A stretch of 64,000 bases of DNA from Globodera rostochiensis (lineage: Eukaryota > Nematoda > Chromadorea > Rhabditida > Heteroderidae): positions 186,001 through 250,000 of the forward strand of contig JAEVLN010000011.1 of the NCBI GenBank assembly GCA_018350325.1, written 5' to 3'. The position numbers and the translations under genes are program-made. This document shows positions 1-12,769 of the stretch, in pieces (position 1 is the first letter of the stretch; each line of letters opens with the position of its first letter). Below the pieces are notes generated by a model. The model saw only the letters and a list, made by a program, of their open reading frames with translations, had not been told where the DNA came from and did no database searches.

Positions 1-138
1 TAATTGATCATTTTTGAAAAAAATCAATTTTTTTTTGGCCAGAAGATCGCAGGCTTGTAGCCATTTGTTAACATTTTTCCGCCAACGATAAACCGGAATC
101 CCAATTCGACTGTCAATAAACTGTCGGATTTGTAATAA
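1..138 (-). CDS. Unrecognised partial reading frame running off the window edge
   Basis: On the minus strand a frame stays open from just after a TAA (complement of about 139-141) to the window edge, 46 codons, unusual in DNA this AT-rich. The translation contains SRIGIPVYRWRKNVNKWLQ and then ACDLLAKKKLIFF, a balanced, basic composition rather than the Phe/Lys/Asn/Ile mixture that chance frames give here. No start codon lies at the upstream end, so this would be an internal exon or a pseudogene fragment. I do not recognise the family. A transposase or another mobile-element protein is possible, but nothing shown here proves it. Confidence 0.35.
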
Positions 139-596
139 TTAAGATAGATTATTACAAATATAATATCCAGTATTTCAACCTATTTTTAGAACAATTAAAA
201 ACAAAATAAAATAAAAACATTATTATAATATTGCAAAGTTGTAGATAATTAAAAAAAAATCATAATTAAATTTTAAAAGTTGTAACCCGTAAAATTTAAG
301 TTAAGATAATATCTGTCACTGCATAATTGTTTAAAAAGTAAGGCCTGGTCCACAATCTGATGACGTTTTATAAATGTTCACTCTTAGACGAAGATTAGAT
401 TGTGTATGTTATAACGTGATAATATAAAATACACTTATGAAGAACAAACCATTTCTTAAATAGTTTTTTAGTATGTTACACGAGGGCTTTCCATGTTGTT
501 TAACAAGTAAAATAGATTTATTATTATTACTAATTTTAATTTTTACATTAATGTCTCGTAGTGTGATTTGCGCAGCTGCTTGAAGATAATTTGGTC
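139..596. other. AT-rich stretch, no gene seen
   Basis: Low-complexity AT-rich DNA between the partial frame and the first satellite monomer. I see no open frame of note, RNA gene or element end. The last 50 bases before the satellite are slightly GC-richer. Confidence 0.5.
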
Positions 597-1742
597 ATCA
601 ACGCACCCCATCCAATAATTTTTTAGTTACTTTTTTGAACATTTTATTTTTTGAAGAAATAGTGTGCTAAAAAGAGAGGGTCAGACGGTTAGAGTAATTT
701 GGTCATCAACGCACCCCATCTAATAATTTGTTAGTTACTTTTTTGAACATTTTATTTTTTGAAGAAATAGTGTGCTAAAAAGAGAGAGTCAGACAGTTAG
801 AGTAATTTGGTCGTCAGCGCACCCAATAATTTTTAGTTACTTTTTGAAAATTGTATTTTTTGAAGAAATAGTGTGCTAAAAAGAGAGAGTCAGACGGTTA
901 GAGTAATTTGGTCGGCAGCGCACCCCATCTAATAATTTTTTAGTTACTTTTTGAACATTTTATTTTTTGAAGAAATAGTGTGCTAAAAAGAGAGAGTCAG
1001 ACGGTTAGAGTAATTTGGTCATCAACGCACCCCATCCAATAATTTTTTAGTTACTTTTTTGAACATTTTATTTTTTGAAGAAATGTGTGCTAAAAAGAGA
1101 GAGTCAGACAGTTAGAGTAATTTGGTCGTCAGCGCACCCAATAATTTTTAGTTACTTTTTGAAAATTGTATTTTTTGAAGAAATAGTGTGCTAAAAAGAG
1201 AGAGTCAGACGGTTAGAGTAATTTGGTCGGCAGCGCACCCCATCTAATAATTTTTTAGTTACTTTTTGAACATTTTATTTTTTGAAGAAATAGTGTGCTA
1301 AAAAGAGAGAGTCAGACGGTTAGAGTAATTTGGTCATCAACGCACCCCATCCAATAATTTTTTAGTTACTTTTTTGAACATTTTATTTTTTGAAGAAATG
1401 TGTGCTAAAAAGAGAGAGTCAGACGGTTAGAGTAATTTGGTCATCAACGCACCCCATCCAATAATTTTTAGTTACTTTTTTGAACATTTTATTTTTTGAA
1501 GAAATATTGTGCTAAAAAGAGAGAGTCAGACGGTTAGAGTAATTTAGTCATCAACGCCCCCATCCAATAATTTTTTAGTTACTTTTTTGAAAATTTTATT
1601 TTTTGAAGAAATAGTTGTTAAAAAGAGAGATTCAGACGGTTAAAGTAATTTGGTCATCAACGCACCCCATCCAATAATTTTTTAGTTATTTTTTTGAACA
1701 TTTTATTTATTGAAGAAATAGTGTGCTAAAAAGAGAGAGTCA
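597..1742 (+). repeat. Satellite array 1, forward part (about 11 monomers)
   Basis: Tandem monomers of about 100-109 bp, each with the landmarks TTTGGTCATCAACGCACCCC, then a T-rich middle with AGTTACTTTTTTGAACATTT, then GAAGAAATAGTGTGCTAAAA and GAGAGTCAGACGGTTAGAG. The same monomer recurs in five other places in the window. Sub-variants (ATCAACGC, GTCAGCGC, GGCAGCGC) alternate in runs, showing local amplification of blocks of several monomers. No open frame survives through monomers and no TIR or TSD bounds the array. It is a classical satellite rather than a transposon. Confidence 0.97.
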
Positions 1743-1761
1743 GGCGGCGACCATTTCCCAG
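1743..1761. other. Satellite inversion junction (centre of a giant palindrome)
   Basis: A 19-bp GC-richer spacer (GGCGGCGACCATTTCCCAG) separates forward monomers on the left from reverse-complement monomers on the right. The left array ends inside the GTCAG motif and the right array begins at its complementary counterpart, so the two arms could pair over more than 1 kb. The spacer resembles no part of the monomer. Confidence 0.9.
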
Positions 1762-4700
1762 TACTCTAACCGTCTGACTCTCTCTTTTTAGCACACTATT
1801 TCTTCAAAAAATAAAATGTTCAAAAAGTAACTAAAAATTATAGATGGGGTGCGTTGATGCCCAAATTACTCTCGTCGTATGACTCTCTTTTTTAGCACAC
1901 TATTTCTTCAAAACATAAAATGTTCAAAAAAGTAACTAAAAAATTATTAGATGTGGTGCGTTGATGACCAAATTACTCTAACCGTCTGAATCTCTCTTTT
2001 TAGCAACTATTTCTTCAAAAAATAAAATTTTCAAAAAAGTAACTAAAAAATTATAAATGGGGTGCGTTGATGCCCAAATTACTCTCGTCGTATGACTCTC
2101 TCTTTAGCACACTATTTCTTCAAAACATAAAATGTTCAAAAAAGTAACTAAAAAATTATTAGATGGGGTGCGTTGATAACCAAATTACTCTAACCGTCTG
2201 ACTCTCTCTTTTTAGCACACTATTTCTTCAAAAAATAAAATTTTCAAAAAGTAACTAAAAAATTATTAGATGGGGTGCGCTGACGACCAAATTACTCTAA
2301 CCGTCTGATTCTCTCTTTTTAGCACACTGTTTCTTCAAAAAATACAATTTTCAAAAGTAACTAAAAAATTATTGGATGGGGTGCGTTGATGACCAAATTA
2401 CTCTAACCGTCTGACTCTCTCTTTTTAGCACACTGTTTCTTCAAAAAATACAATTTTCAAAAGTAACTAAAAAATTATTGGATGGGGTGCGTTGATGACC
2501 AAATTACTCTAACCGTCTGACTCTCTCTTTTTAGCACACTATTTCTTCAAAAAATAAAATTTTCAAAAAGTAACTAAAAAATTATTAGATGGGGTGCGCT
2601 GACGACCAAATTACTCTAACCGTCTGACTCTCTCTTTTTAGCACACTGTTTCTTCAAAAAATACAATTTTCAAAAGTAACTAAAAAATTATTAGATGGGG
2701 TGCGTTGATGCCCAAATTACTCTCGTCGTATGACTCTCTTTTTTAGCACACTATTTCTTCAAAACATAAAATGTTCAAAAAAGTAACTAAAAAATTATTA
2801 GATGTGGTGCGTTGATGACCAAATTACTCTAACCGTCTGAATCTCTCTTTTTAGCAACTATTTCTTCAAAAAATAAAATTTTCAAAAAAGTAACTAAAAA
2901 ATTATAGATGGGGTGCGTTGATGCCCAAATTACTCTCGTCGTATGACTCTCTCTTTAGCACACTATTTCTTCAAAACATAAAATGTTCAAAAAAGTAACT
3001 AAAAAATTATTAGATGGGGTGCGTTGATGACCAAATTACTCTAACCGTCTGACTCTCTCTTTTTAGCACACTATTTCTTCAAAAAATAAAATTTTCAAAA
3101 AGTAACTAAAAAATTATTAGATGGGGTGCGCTGACGACCAAATTACTCTAACCGTCTGACTCTCTCTTTTTAGCACACTGTTTCTTCAAAAAATACAATT
3201 TTCAAAAGTAACTAAAAAATTATTGGATGGGGTGCGTTGATGACCAAATTACTCTAACCGTCTGACTCTCTCTTTTTAGCACACTGTTTCTTCAAAAAAT
3301 ACAATTTTCAAAAGTAACTAAAAAATTATTGGATGGGGTGCGTTGATGACCAAATTACTCTAACCGTCTGACTCTCTCTTTTTAGCACACTGTTTCTTCA
3401 AAAAATACAATTTTCAAAAGTAACTAAAAAATTATTAGATGGAGTGCGTTGTTGATCAAATTACTCTAACCGTCTGATTTTCTCTTTTTAGCACACTATT
3501 TCTTCAAAAAATAAAATGTTCAAAAAAGTAACTAAAAAATTATTAGATGTGGTGCGTTGATGACCAAATTACTCTAACCGTCTGAATCTCTCTTTTTAGC
3601 AACTATTTCTTCAAAAAATAAAATTTTCAAAAAAGTAACTAAAAAATTATAGATGGGGTGCGTTGATGCCCAAATTACTCTCGTCGTATGACTCTCTCTT
3701 TAGCACACTATTTCTTCAAAACATAAAATGTTCAAAAAAGTAACTAAAAAATTATTAGATGGGGTGCGTTGATGACCAAATTACTCTAACCGTCTGACTC
3801 TCTCTTTTTAGCACACTATTTCTTCAAAAAATAAAATTTTCAAAAAGTAACTAAAAAATTATTAGATGGGGTGCGCTGACGACCAAATTACTCTAACCGT
3901 CTGACTCTCTCTTTTTAGCACACTGTTTCTTCAAAAAATACAATTTTCAAAAGTAACTAAAAAATTATTGGATGGGGTGCGTTGATGACCAAATTACTCT
4001 AACCGTCTGACTCTCTCTTTTTAGCACACTGTTTCTTCAAAAAATACAATTTTCAAAAGTAACTAAAAAATTATTGGATGGGGTGCGTTGATGACCAAAT
4101 TACTCTAACCGTCTGACTCTCTCTTTTTAGCACACTATTTCTTCAAAAAATAAAATTTTCAAAAAGTAACTAAAAAATTATTAGATGGGGTGCGCTGACG
4201 ACCAAATTACTCTAACCGTCTGACTCTCTCTTTTTAGCACACTGTTTCTTCAAAAAATACAATTTTCAAAAGTAACTAAAAAATTATTAGATGGGGTGCG
4301 TTGATGCCCAAATTACTCTCGTCGTATGACTCTCTCTTTTTAGCACACTATTTCTTCAAAAAATAAAATGTTCAAAAAGTAACTAAAAAATTATTAGATG
4401 GGGTGCGGTGACGACCAAATTACTCTAACCGTCTGACTCTCTCTTTTTAGCACACTATTTCTTCAAAAAATACAATTTTCAAAAAGTAACTAAAAAATTA
4501 TTAGATGGGGTGCGCTGACGACCAAATTACTCTAACTGTCTGACTCTCTCTTTTTAGCACACTATTTCTTCAAAAAATAAAATGTTCAAAAAAGTAACTA
4601 AAAAATTATTGGATGGGGTGCGTTGATGACCAAATTACTCTAACCGTCTGAATCTCTCTTTTTAGCAACTATTTCTTCAAAAAATAAAATTTTCAAAAAA

Positions 4701-4781
4701 GTAACTAAAAAATTATAGATGGGGTGCGTTGATGCCCAAATTACTCTCGTCGTATGACTCTCTCTTTTAGCACACTATTTC
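1762..4781 (-). repeat. Satellite array 1, inverted part (about 29 monomers)
   Basis: The same roughly 105-bp monomer in reverse orientation (landmarks ACTCTAACCGTCTGACTCTC, TTTTTAGCACACTATTTCTT, GGGGTGCGTTGATGACC). Higher-order structure is visible. A variant with CTCTCGTCGTATGAC occurs at about 1870, 2082, 2720, 2932, 3679, 4317 and 4744. A variant with CTGAATCTCTC followed by AGCAACTATTTC occurs at about 1980, 2832, 3576 and 4642. The 1870/2082 pair repeats at 2720/2932, an offset of 850 bp or eight monomers. The array ends abruptly at ACTATTTC followed by unique DNA. Confidence 0.97.
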
Positions 4782-7700
4782 AACTCAGTTCGGAAAATCC
4801 ATGATTAAGTGTGCTTGTTTTGAACTTCGGTGATGGAAGTTGGAAGTTTGTCTTTGATAATTTTATTGTTTATTAATGATTAGTTTTACTTACAATATTA
4901 CATTTTTAGATATTAATAAATAACCCTTTTATTTTACTCGCTTGAATGTAAAAATTTCATTGTCGCATTGTATTCATTTATTTGTATTTTGCGTATTATG
5001 TTGATTTTGCTTAGGTTTGATAGCTGAATTAATTTTTATTTGAATAAAAGCTAGCGTCAAAGATGAATCGGGGATTCGTTCACGTTGACGAAATCGAAAC
5101 GCGGTGCTACCATTGTTAGACTATCATTTTAAATGGGGTATTATTTATAAACAAAGCAAACAAAAAAATATAGGTATATTTCTGAAAACTTTTTAATAGA
5201 CAACACAAAAATATATTCATTATCTGTAATAGTTTATATTTTTCACTAAAAAGATAAAATTAATAGATACCATATTTAATTTTATTTCATTAAGTAATTT
5301 ATTTTATAAGTATTAAAATTGAATCTTTTTACTGAAGTACATTTAAATTTCAATGAAACAATAAAATTTTTCATTATTTTGCACAGAAATCATTTGTCTT
5401 ATTTTTGCACATGTTTTGGTCAAAACGTTTCATATTTTTGTATGATATTTAGAATGAGGAATTTTATTTTTTTTTTTGAATCAAAGTTTATGCATAATAT
5501 TTTGTCTTTGACAGATCGGTTGATGAGTCTGTAGAATAGTGCATTGATGTACAGCGCGGCCTTCCCTAGAAGAGAAGCCGACTAACATAGCTGTAAAATT
5601 ATGCTTCTCAGCTCAAGACAACAAAGTAAGCAAAAAAATTCTTTAGTTTAATTTGTTTGAAGTTTTATGTCTTTTTTGTTAGTTTTTTTATCGATTAAAT
5701 TTTGTTGATATTAATGATTTGATTTTATGTATTTTATTTTGGTATTTAATCATTTTAAAATTTAATTGGAATGATTCGAATAATCTTTCTCTTGCACTGG
5801 AAAGCTTTTTCTTTCTTATTTTTAAGGATTTGAACAGTTTGTAAAAGTGGCAGCCAGCTGGTGTGTGGCATAATTATTTTTTGCAAACGGTAATATTGAT
5901 TATTGCTTTCTCTAATCAATTTGAAATTATTAGAAAGCCATTTTAGTAGTTTCGCTTTTTCTCACAAATTTGGTTGGTTGGCACGACATTTTTATTTTGA
6001 CTAAAATTATATTTTGTTACAAACTTCAGATTTATTATTGACTTTTATTTATGAAATATTTTTAATTTAAATTATAAAATAAATTTTTTTAACTTAAACT
6101 TAAATGTTTTATATTTAAGAGTTTAATACTTGTTCGCCATTCGTTAAAGTGTTTTGACGCCGCTCAGTTCATGCCATTCATACATACAGATAAAGAAGGT
6201 AAATAAAATAAGGGTTGATGAATGAGGAGATTGGTTGCTGTGTTGAAACCTTCATTTTGCTCTCCATGTACGAGTTTTTTTGATCCTATTTCATATTTTC
6301 CCTTAATTTATTAAGTATGTATTATATAAAATAAATTAAAGTTTTTAAGGTTTTATTGCATCTTTAAGATTCAATTTCTTTTTCTTACATTTCAAGAATT
6401 ATTCCTGTTTGATTAATTATTTTGCTTTTGCTGCTGCTGCTTGTACGCGGGCCACCAAATCATCCAAATCCACCACTAAAATGCACAATTTGCAGCTTAG
6501 ATTCATCACTTTTAAAGTTGCAAATGCAATTTTTTTGTTTTTGTTAATTATTAAATTCTTTGTTTTTTTTTGCTTTTGATTTTGTTAATTTTTGTATCTT
6601 TTTAATGTTATTTTATAAATGATTTTATTATATATTAATAAACACCTTATCATTTAATTGTTTGAAAATAAACCAATTTTATTTTGTCTAACGAATGAAG
6701 GATTAATTGGCAAATGCTTTCTACTTTTCCTGACAAATACATGCAACAAAATTTAAAAATTTAGCTTGTTTTATCATTTGTATTATGGCAGATATGGAAA
6801 TATCTAAAATAAATAATTGTTTTATTAAATTAATCGACAAGGTGCCTTAATTTTTGTTCAAAAATTGATCGCGTATAACCCTTTATTTTTATGAATTTCA
6901 TGTGTTGTTTTAATATTATACGCATATAATTTAATATATTTTTACTTAAACTTCTAAATTCGTGGTCGCGCAGGATTTGACAGTCATTTGTAAAAAATAT
7001 AACAAAAAAATTATACAACACAACAAATAAAGGATGCAAATAAAATAAAATTTATTATATTATTAATTATGAAAAAATTCGAAAATTTAAATAATAATAG
7101 TTTAAAATTAAATAATTTAATTTGCAAACAAATAATAAAATGAAACTAATGAGCAAATGCCAGTATTCGTTCACGAATCAGAAAAAGGACTGGGAGCAAC
7201 AGCAATATTGAGAATTTATAACCAGCGTAATTTTATTATTAAGGCATTGCCGGTGGGATATAAAAGTGTCATAAAAATAAAGCTAAGTTCTATAACAATC
7301 ATAATCTTAAATTAAATATAAACAAATTTTTTCAATTTAAAAACATTTAGAAATTTAATTTGGAAAGGTAAAAAAAATCACACAGGCACGCAAAAGTGAT
7401 TAGTTTGTTCATTGTACGCCTTCTTGTCGCCTCGCGATACTGCTTTGTGTTCTCCAATTCATTCAATACATACATTGCTGGTTTAACAAATTCAGTTGTG
7501 TGTATTATTCAGAATATAAAGTTAATAAAATTCAAACCCAATTTTTTATTCAAATAGTCAACAGACATTAAACGCCATAAATGTTGTTGTTATTGCATGA
7601 TTTGATTTTTATATAAATATATAGCTAACCATTTGTCATTAATTCATCAACTTGCTTGAAATAATTATTATTTGCCAAAACTTTTAATTATCTAATTTAT

Positions 7701-8303
7701 TTATTTGAGTATTTCTAATTATATCTTTATTTCATTTAATTTATTTACGCCAATTTTTTAAGTCAGATAAACCATACTTTTCAGTGCTTTATGCTCGCGA
7801 TTTGTTTGTTCGGTCGCCGTGACCAAAATCACAAAAGTACATAATTATTTATTAAATTTATTTAATAAATTTAGGTAATTTAGTTTTATTTTTTTAAATT
7901 AGTATTTATAACGTGAATAGGAATTTTTCTAATTTAATTAAAATTATCCTGGGTTATGAATTTAAATTTATAATCTTGGTTTATTTTATTGGATATATGC
8001 AAAGGTATAGAAATCCCTAAATTTTACTTTTGTGTATAGATCGTCACCGCTTCACCGTCCACCCCGCCGGGTGTAACAACCTGATTCCACAAGGTCACAG
8101 GACCTGTCCTTGATCTTATAAAATTTATTTAATGAATGCCTATTTACTATCCGATAGATTAGCAAAAAATAGTTTAAAGCATTTGATAGCATACGCTCAA
8201 ACGTTATCCTTTGCCATGACTAGTCACGTTTTAGTCTTCATTCTTTCAATTATTATTTGTTAAATAAATTTTTGAAGTTCATTATTTAGTTGAGTTGAAA
8301 ATA
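4782..8303. other. AT-rich DNA with small GC-richer islands, no confirmed gene
   Basis: Mostly AT-rich and non-coding. GC-richer islands of 40-80 bp lie near 5550-5600, 6420-6480, 7140-7260, 7380-7460, 7785-7840 and 8041-8105. The last is open in one plus and one minus frame for over 20 codons, including a minus-strand peptide with TPGGVDGEAVTIY, but I recognise no family. Chance frames of 69-71 codons at 5319-5534 and 6830-7039 have Phe/Ile/Asn-rich compositions and I do not call them genes. Confidence 0.5.
6417..6475 (-). CDS. Candidate terminal exon
   Basis: On the minus strand a TTTTAG acceptor is followed by 59 bp that read, in one phase, VDLDDLVARVQAAAAKAK and then TAA. Acidic, then basic and alanine-rich, it looks like a protein C-terminus and has GC-richer codons than its surroundings. 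I see no homologue and no upstream exon that joins. It could be a chance frame in a GCT-repeat (GCTGCTGCTGC). Confidence 0.22.
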
Positions 8304-8624
8304 TGGTCATCAACGCACCCCATCTAATAATTTTTTAGCTACTTTTTTGAACATTTTATTTTTTTAAGAAATAGTGTGCTAAAAAGAGAGAGTCAGACGG
8401 TTAGAGTAATTCGGTCCTCAACACTCCCCATCTAATAATTTTTTAGTTACTTTTTTGAACATTTTATTTTTTGAAGAAATAGTGTGCTAAAAAGAGAGAG
8501 TCAGACGGTTAGAGTAATTCGGTCCTCAACACACCCCATCTAATAATTTTTTAGTTACTTTTTTGAACATTTTATTTTTTGAAGAAATAGTGTGCTAAAA
8601 AGAGAGAGTCAGACGGCTAGAGTA
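8304..8624 (+). repeat. Satellite patch, three forward monomers
   Basis: Three copies of the satellite found at 0.6-4.8 kb, from TGGTCATCAACGCACCCCAT to GACGGCTAGAGTAA. The second and third copies share the private change TTCGGTCCTCAACAC, so they arose by local duplication. No direct flanking repeat was seen. Confidence 0.95.
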
Positions 8625-9725
8625 AAATAGCTAAATAATATTTCTAATTTAAAATCTAAAGTGCAATAAAAGAACCAAAATTTTTCAAATAAATAAAATA
8701 ATAATACAGATAAATGTCGCTTTTATACAAAAGATGATGTTTTCAGATAAAATGTAAAAAAATATATGTCACTCAAAATAAATAATATTTATTAGACTCT
8801 GACTTTTGTATAAACCTGTGCTCTAGCGTCATTTATGGCATCTGAGTGTTGTTTTAAATAATAAGGTTGAATTTAAATTTTAATGTTTATTGTTGTTCAC
8901 TTTAGTTTACTAAAATAATCGCTATGACTATATTTGATTTTCACTTTAATGGTCGTCTGACGAACTAATTAAAATTGAAGGTTTATTGAAAACGTTCATT
9001 GGGTATAAAAAACAGTGGACGCTCGTTCAAAAATTGATTATGTTTGTTAAAGTAATGATTATCTCTGAACGTCGTTGAATTCAACAGAATTTATTTTAGA
9101 ATAAATTTTAGCAATAATTTTCGAATGAATGTAAAAAATTTTGATGTCTGTATAAACAGGTTTTATTATTTTCCTTTCAAGTTTAGATTTTTATATTTTG
9201 TAATTTCAGATAAAATTGCTTTTATTTCCGTTGTAATAATATCTAACCTTAAAAATATTTTATTCGTATTTAATGAAAGACATTTAATTTTTAATTATGA
9301 TAGAAATCTTCTTAATCATTTATACTTTATTTTTAAATTTTTCTCAATCATTTATTCACGTTCTTTGGCTGGTTTTTCATATCTGCTAAACCTATGGCCT
9401 ACATCGAATGAAAAATAATAAAATATTTAATTAAAAAAGGTTAATATTTGAGAAAAATTATAAAATTACATAATTAACTTGTTATTTATATTTTCTAACT
9501 AAACAAAGCCGAAACGAATAAAAAACTCAGTTTGAATTTGTTTAAACCAGATCAAAACAAATATCTATTGGATCGTTTTTAAATTAAAGCAAAAAATAAA
9601 TAGGTACATCTGGCCGACATTTAATAATAAATAAATAGCATTAACAATATTCTAAATAAATTAAAAATATTTGGGCACTGACAAATAATACTATGATTTA
9701 TATAAAAACGCATAACTCTGTAAGA

Positions 9726-9806
9726 GTGCGCACACATGAGGCGGGGCATGCCATCGCAGCCTACCTACTGCTCAAGTCACACATTGTGACGCGTATTTCA
9801 ACTTAA
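9726..9806 (+). pseudogene. Possible FtsH-like (M41) zinc-protease fragment
   Basis: A GC-richer island translates to VRTHEAGHAIAAYLLLK and then SHIVTRIST before TAA. HEAGHAIAA matches the HEXXH zinc-binding core of M41 peptidases (FtsH/YME1 type), in which the two His bind zinc and the Glu is catalytic. GC at codon third positions in this frame is well above background. Only about 25 codons are present. The AAA ATPase domain that precedes this motif in the family is absent nearby, and no clean splice donor follows. The surrounding A-rich plus strand would predict a gene on the other strand. It may be an exon, a transferred fragment or coincidence. Confidence 0.3.
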
Positions 9807-11200
9807 TCTGAATCTATGCAAAATAAATGAGTAAAAGAAAGCTTTTAAATTGCAATGAGCTGAAAAAAAAATTGAATTTTTTAACTTTTTTAAAAGAGCA
9901 TATTTGTTTATTAATAATTTAAAAGAAAACCGAAGTCCAGTCAAATTGCATTGATGCAAAAATTATATAATTTAATATATAACAAATAAAACTTATTTCA
10001 AAATATGTGAATTATAAATTTAACGAATAAAATTTTTTAAAGTTTAAAAACAACTTAACATGAAGATGTCAACCAACTCAATTCAATAACCTTATATTTA
10101 TATTATATTTTTTATTAAAATAATTGCATAAATATATTATATAAATATTTCAATAACAATTTTTTAAATTATTTGGTAAGACGAAACATTAAAATAGGCT
10201 TATAAAAATATAATGTACCGAAAAAATACGAATTCATGATGCTCAATCAAGATCAAAAGGTAATTAATTAAAGCCAATCGAGATCATTGTGTCGGTGTTA
10301 CGTTATTCTTTCACCACTTCTATAAATTTTAATAAACGCCTTGTTTTATTTAATCGAAATTCCCAAATTAATTATAATTTCAGCCATTAAAAACGGTTCA
10401 ATTATAATAGTTAAATTTACCGTGGAAGCAAATTTTTTCTCAAAAACACACTAACTTTATAATAAAATAAATCAAAAAGCAGTCATAATGCATGAGAAGA
10501 TTGTAGAAAAAAAGCAAAAGCGCTTATCGAATGCCTCAAAAAAGAATCTAAAACAAGAAATTTATAATTAATCGTAAATGAAATAAATGCGTATATCTTA
10601 ATAATTAAATAAAATAACTTTAAAATAAACGCAAAATTAATAAAAATGAAAAAGCCACTCATCTATCTACCACTGTTTTTATTTTCTTAAAAATGATTAA
10701 ACATTTATTAAATGTGTCAGTATTTCAAACGAGTCTTATTGATCATGGAGAGCATTTTAAGATAAAAATGGGTTATTGTTTTAATAAAAAAACAAATTTA
10801 ACAAAAGTACAGTTATTATTACTTATTACTGACGACTTGAAATTATACTTTTTTTTTACTTACTTATTACTAATTTTTTTGTGTAATTGAATATCATATG
10901 CTGTTGGAACACGGCCTAAATGAGAGGTTAAAGTAATTTATATAATGAAGTCGTTAAAATATCCATAAGAATTAAAAACGACTTAAACGTTAATTTCTAT
11001 CTGAAATTTGTGCTTTATATTGTATCGGTTCGATAATTCATTGATATTTTATTTCCTTTTACATTAAACAATTCAATTTTTAAAAATTTATTAAAATGAT
11101 TTGGTTGTTTAATAAGTTTTTATTAAAATTATCCAAATCAAAAAAGAAATTTTGGGTTATTCTTGATTATTAAAACATAATTAATATCATTTTAACCTCG

Positions 11201-11242
11201 TTCATCTACCCCTTCATGGACGGAAACGGCCGCACGCCGTGA
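11201..11242 (+). pseudogene. Possible Fic-domain core fragment with the catalytic His replaced
   Basis: A GC-rich patch reads FIYPFMDGNGRTP and then TGA. Fic proteins (AMP transferases) carry the core HPFxDGNGRxxR. Here PF, DGNGR and T are kept, but the catalytic histidine position is tyrosine (TAC). Thirteen of the fourteen codons from TCG (11198) to CCG end in G or C, in DNA that is otherwise about four-fifths AT, which argues that this frame was once coding. A GTGACT donor-like sequence follows CACGCC, but there is no AG acceptor just upstream. Too short to assign firmly. Confidence 0.35.
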
Positions 11243-12769
11243 CTTATTATTAAATTGATTAATATTTCTTTTGTGTTTATATTTTTAATTCCGAGTCAAG
11301 GTTGGAATTTTGCTCTTCTTCTATTAGCGCAACATGCTGATGGTTATATAATGTAAAAAAATTAGTTCATGTTTATATAAAATCTGCATTATATTCAATT
11401 GGGTTTATTTATCATTACTACTATTTAGTGTTCAAATCATAATAATGAAAAATCAGTATTCCTTTATCCTTGTGAATTTTCAAATTTTGTTGCATCATTT
11501 TAAATAAGATAAATTGATTGTAGTTAGCTTTTTTTGAATTTTTGCTCGCCCACTAGATATATCAATTCACGTAAAAAATTTGAAGTTTTTCATTTGCTCA
11601 ACAAAAAACATTTCTCAATTATGTATGTTATTTTTGTTATTTAATATTTTTAAGTTTTTTACTTCAAATAACTGTGCTAAGCGTGGCGTTTTGAATGAAA
11701 CTCAAACATTCATCTTGCTTTTTGGATAATAATATAATTTTTGTTGATCCCAATTTTTTGTTTTTTTATCACATATTTTAAATTTAGTTGCATAAAATAA
11801 TAGGTACAAAAATTAAATTCGATGAAGTTTTTAAGTATTTCATAAAGCTTTTTGATTTTATTTATTTTAAAGATATTTGTTTCGTCTTATTTTGTGATTT
11901 GTTTTCATTGATTTCAACAGATTTTTATAATGCTTTGAATATTAACCGTAAGCTAGTTTTTGCATAATGCTTTTATATTTTAATATTTTGTCTATATTTA
12001 AAATTTTTTAAGGCGTTTTGAAGTAGTTTATTTATTATATTTCATTCCGAAAATAATTTTTATATTCGTACAATTTTTTTTAATCTTCAATTAAAACTTT
12101 TTTATTGAATTAATACATTTTGGGGTTTGAGTTTTTTTGAAAGCTGAAATTGTTGGAGTGCTATTTTCAAATATTAGCCGCATAGATATTTGCACCAAAT
12201 CTATAGTGTTCAATAACGCTAATTAAACTCCTTGATCCAGAGAACCATGTAATCCAAATTGTCATTAAGAATAAAAATATGGTTTACAAGCATATTAACT
12301 CTGAGTTTTTTCTGATTTCTGTGGTGTTATGGATTTTTTGCATTTTAAAATTAGTTTATCGACAACGCTCAACAAATTAAATAATAACACCTTGCATTTA
12401 TTTGCTTAATTGTTTAAAAAAATCTTTGATTATTTTTTGGGAGGGCCTTCAATTTATAATATTAATTTTTAGTTTTATTTTTTTATGATATTAATTCTAA
12501 AATTGTCCTTCTCTTTTATTGTTTGTAAATCACAAGACGAATCGCACTTGTAATTCAACATCTTAAAATTTTTATTAAAAATTAAGAGACTAGTAGGTAA
12601 AACATTAGCAAAAAACGATCCACGCTCAATGGATTTTTGTAAACATGATAGATATAAGTAATATTGAAATGTTCATTGCAATTGCTATGTTTGCTGTTCA
12701 TTTTTTTTGCTCCAGACATAAGTTGGAAAGGTATTTATTAAATTTATAATCGATTAAAGTGAAAGAAAG

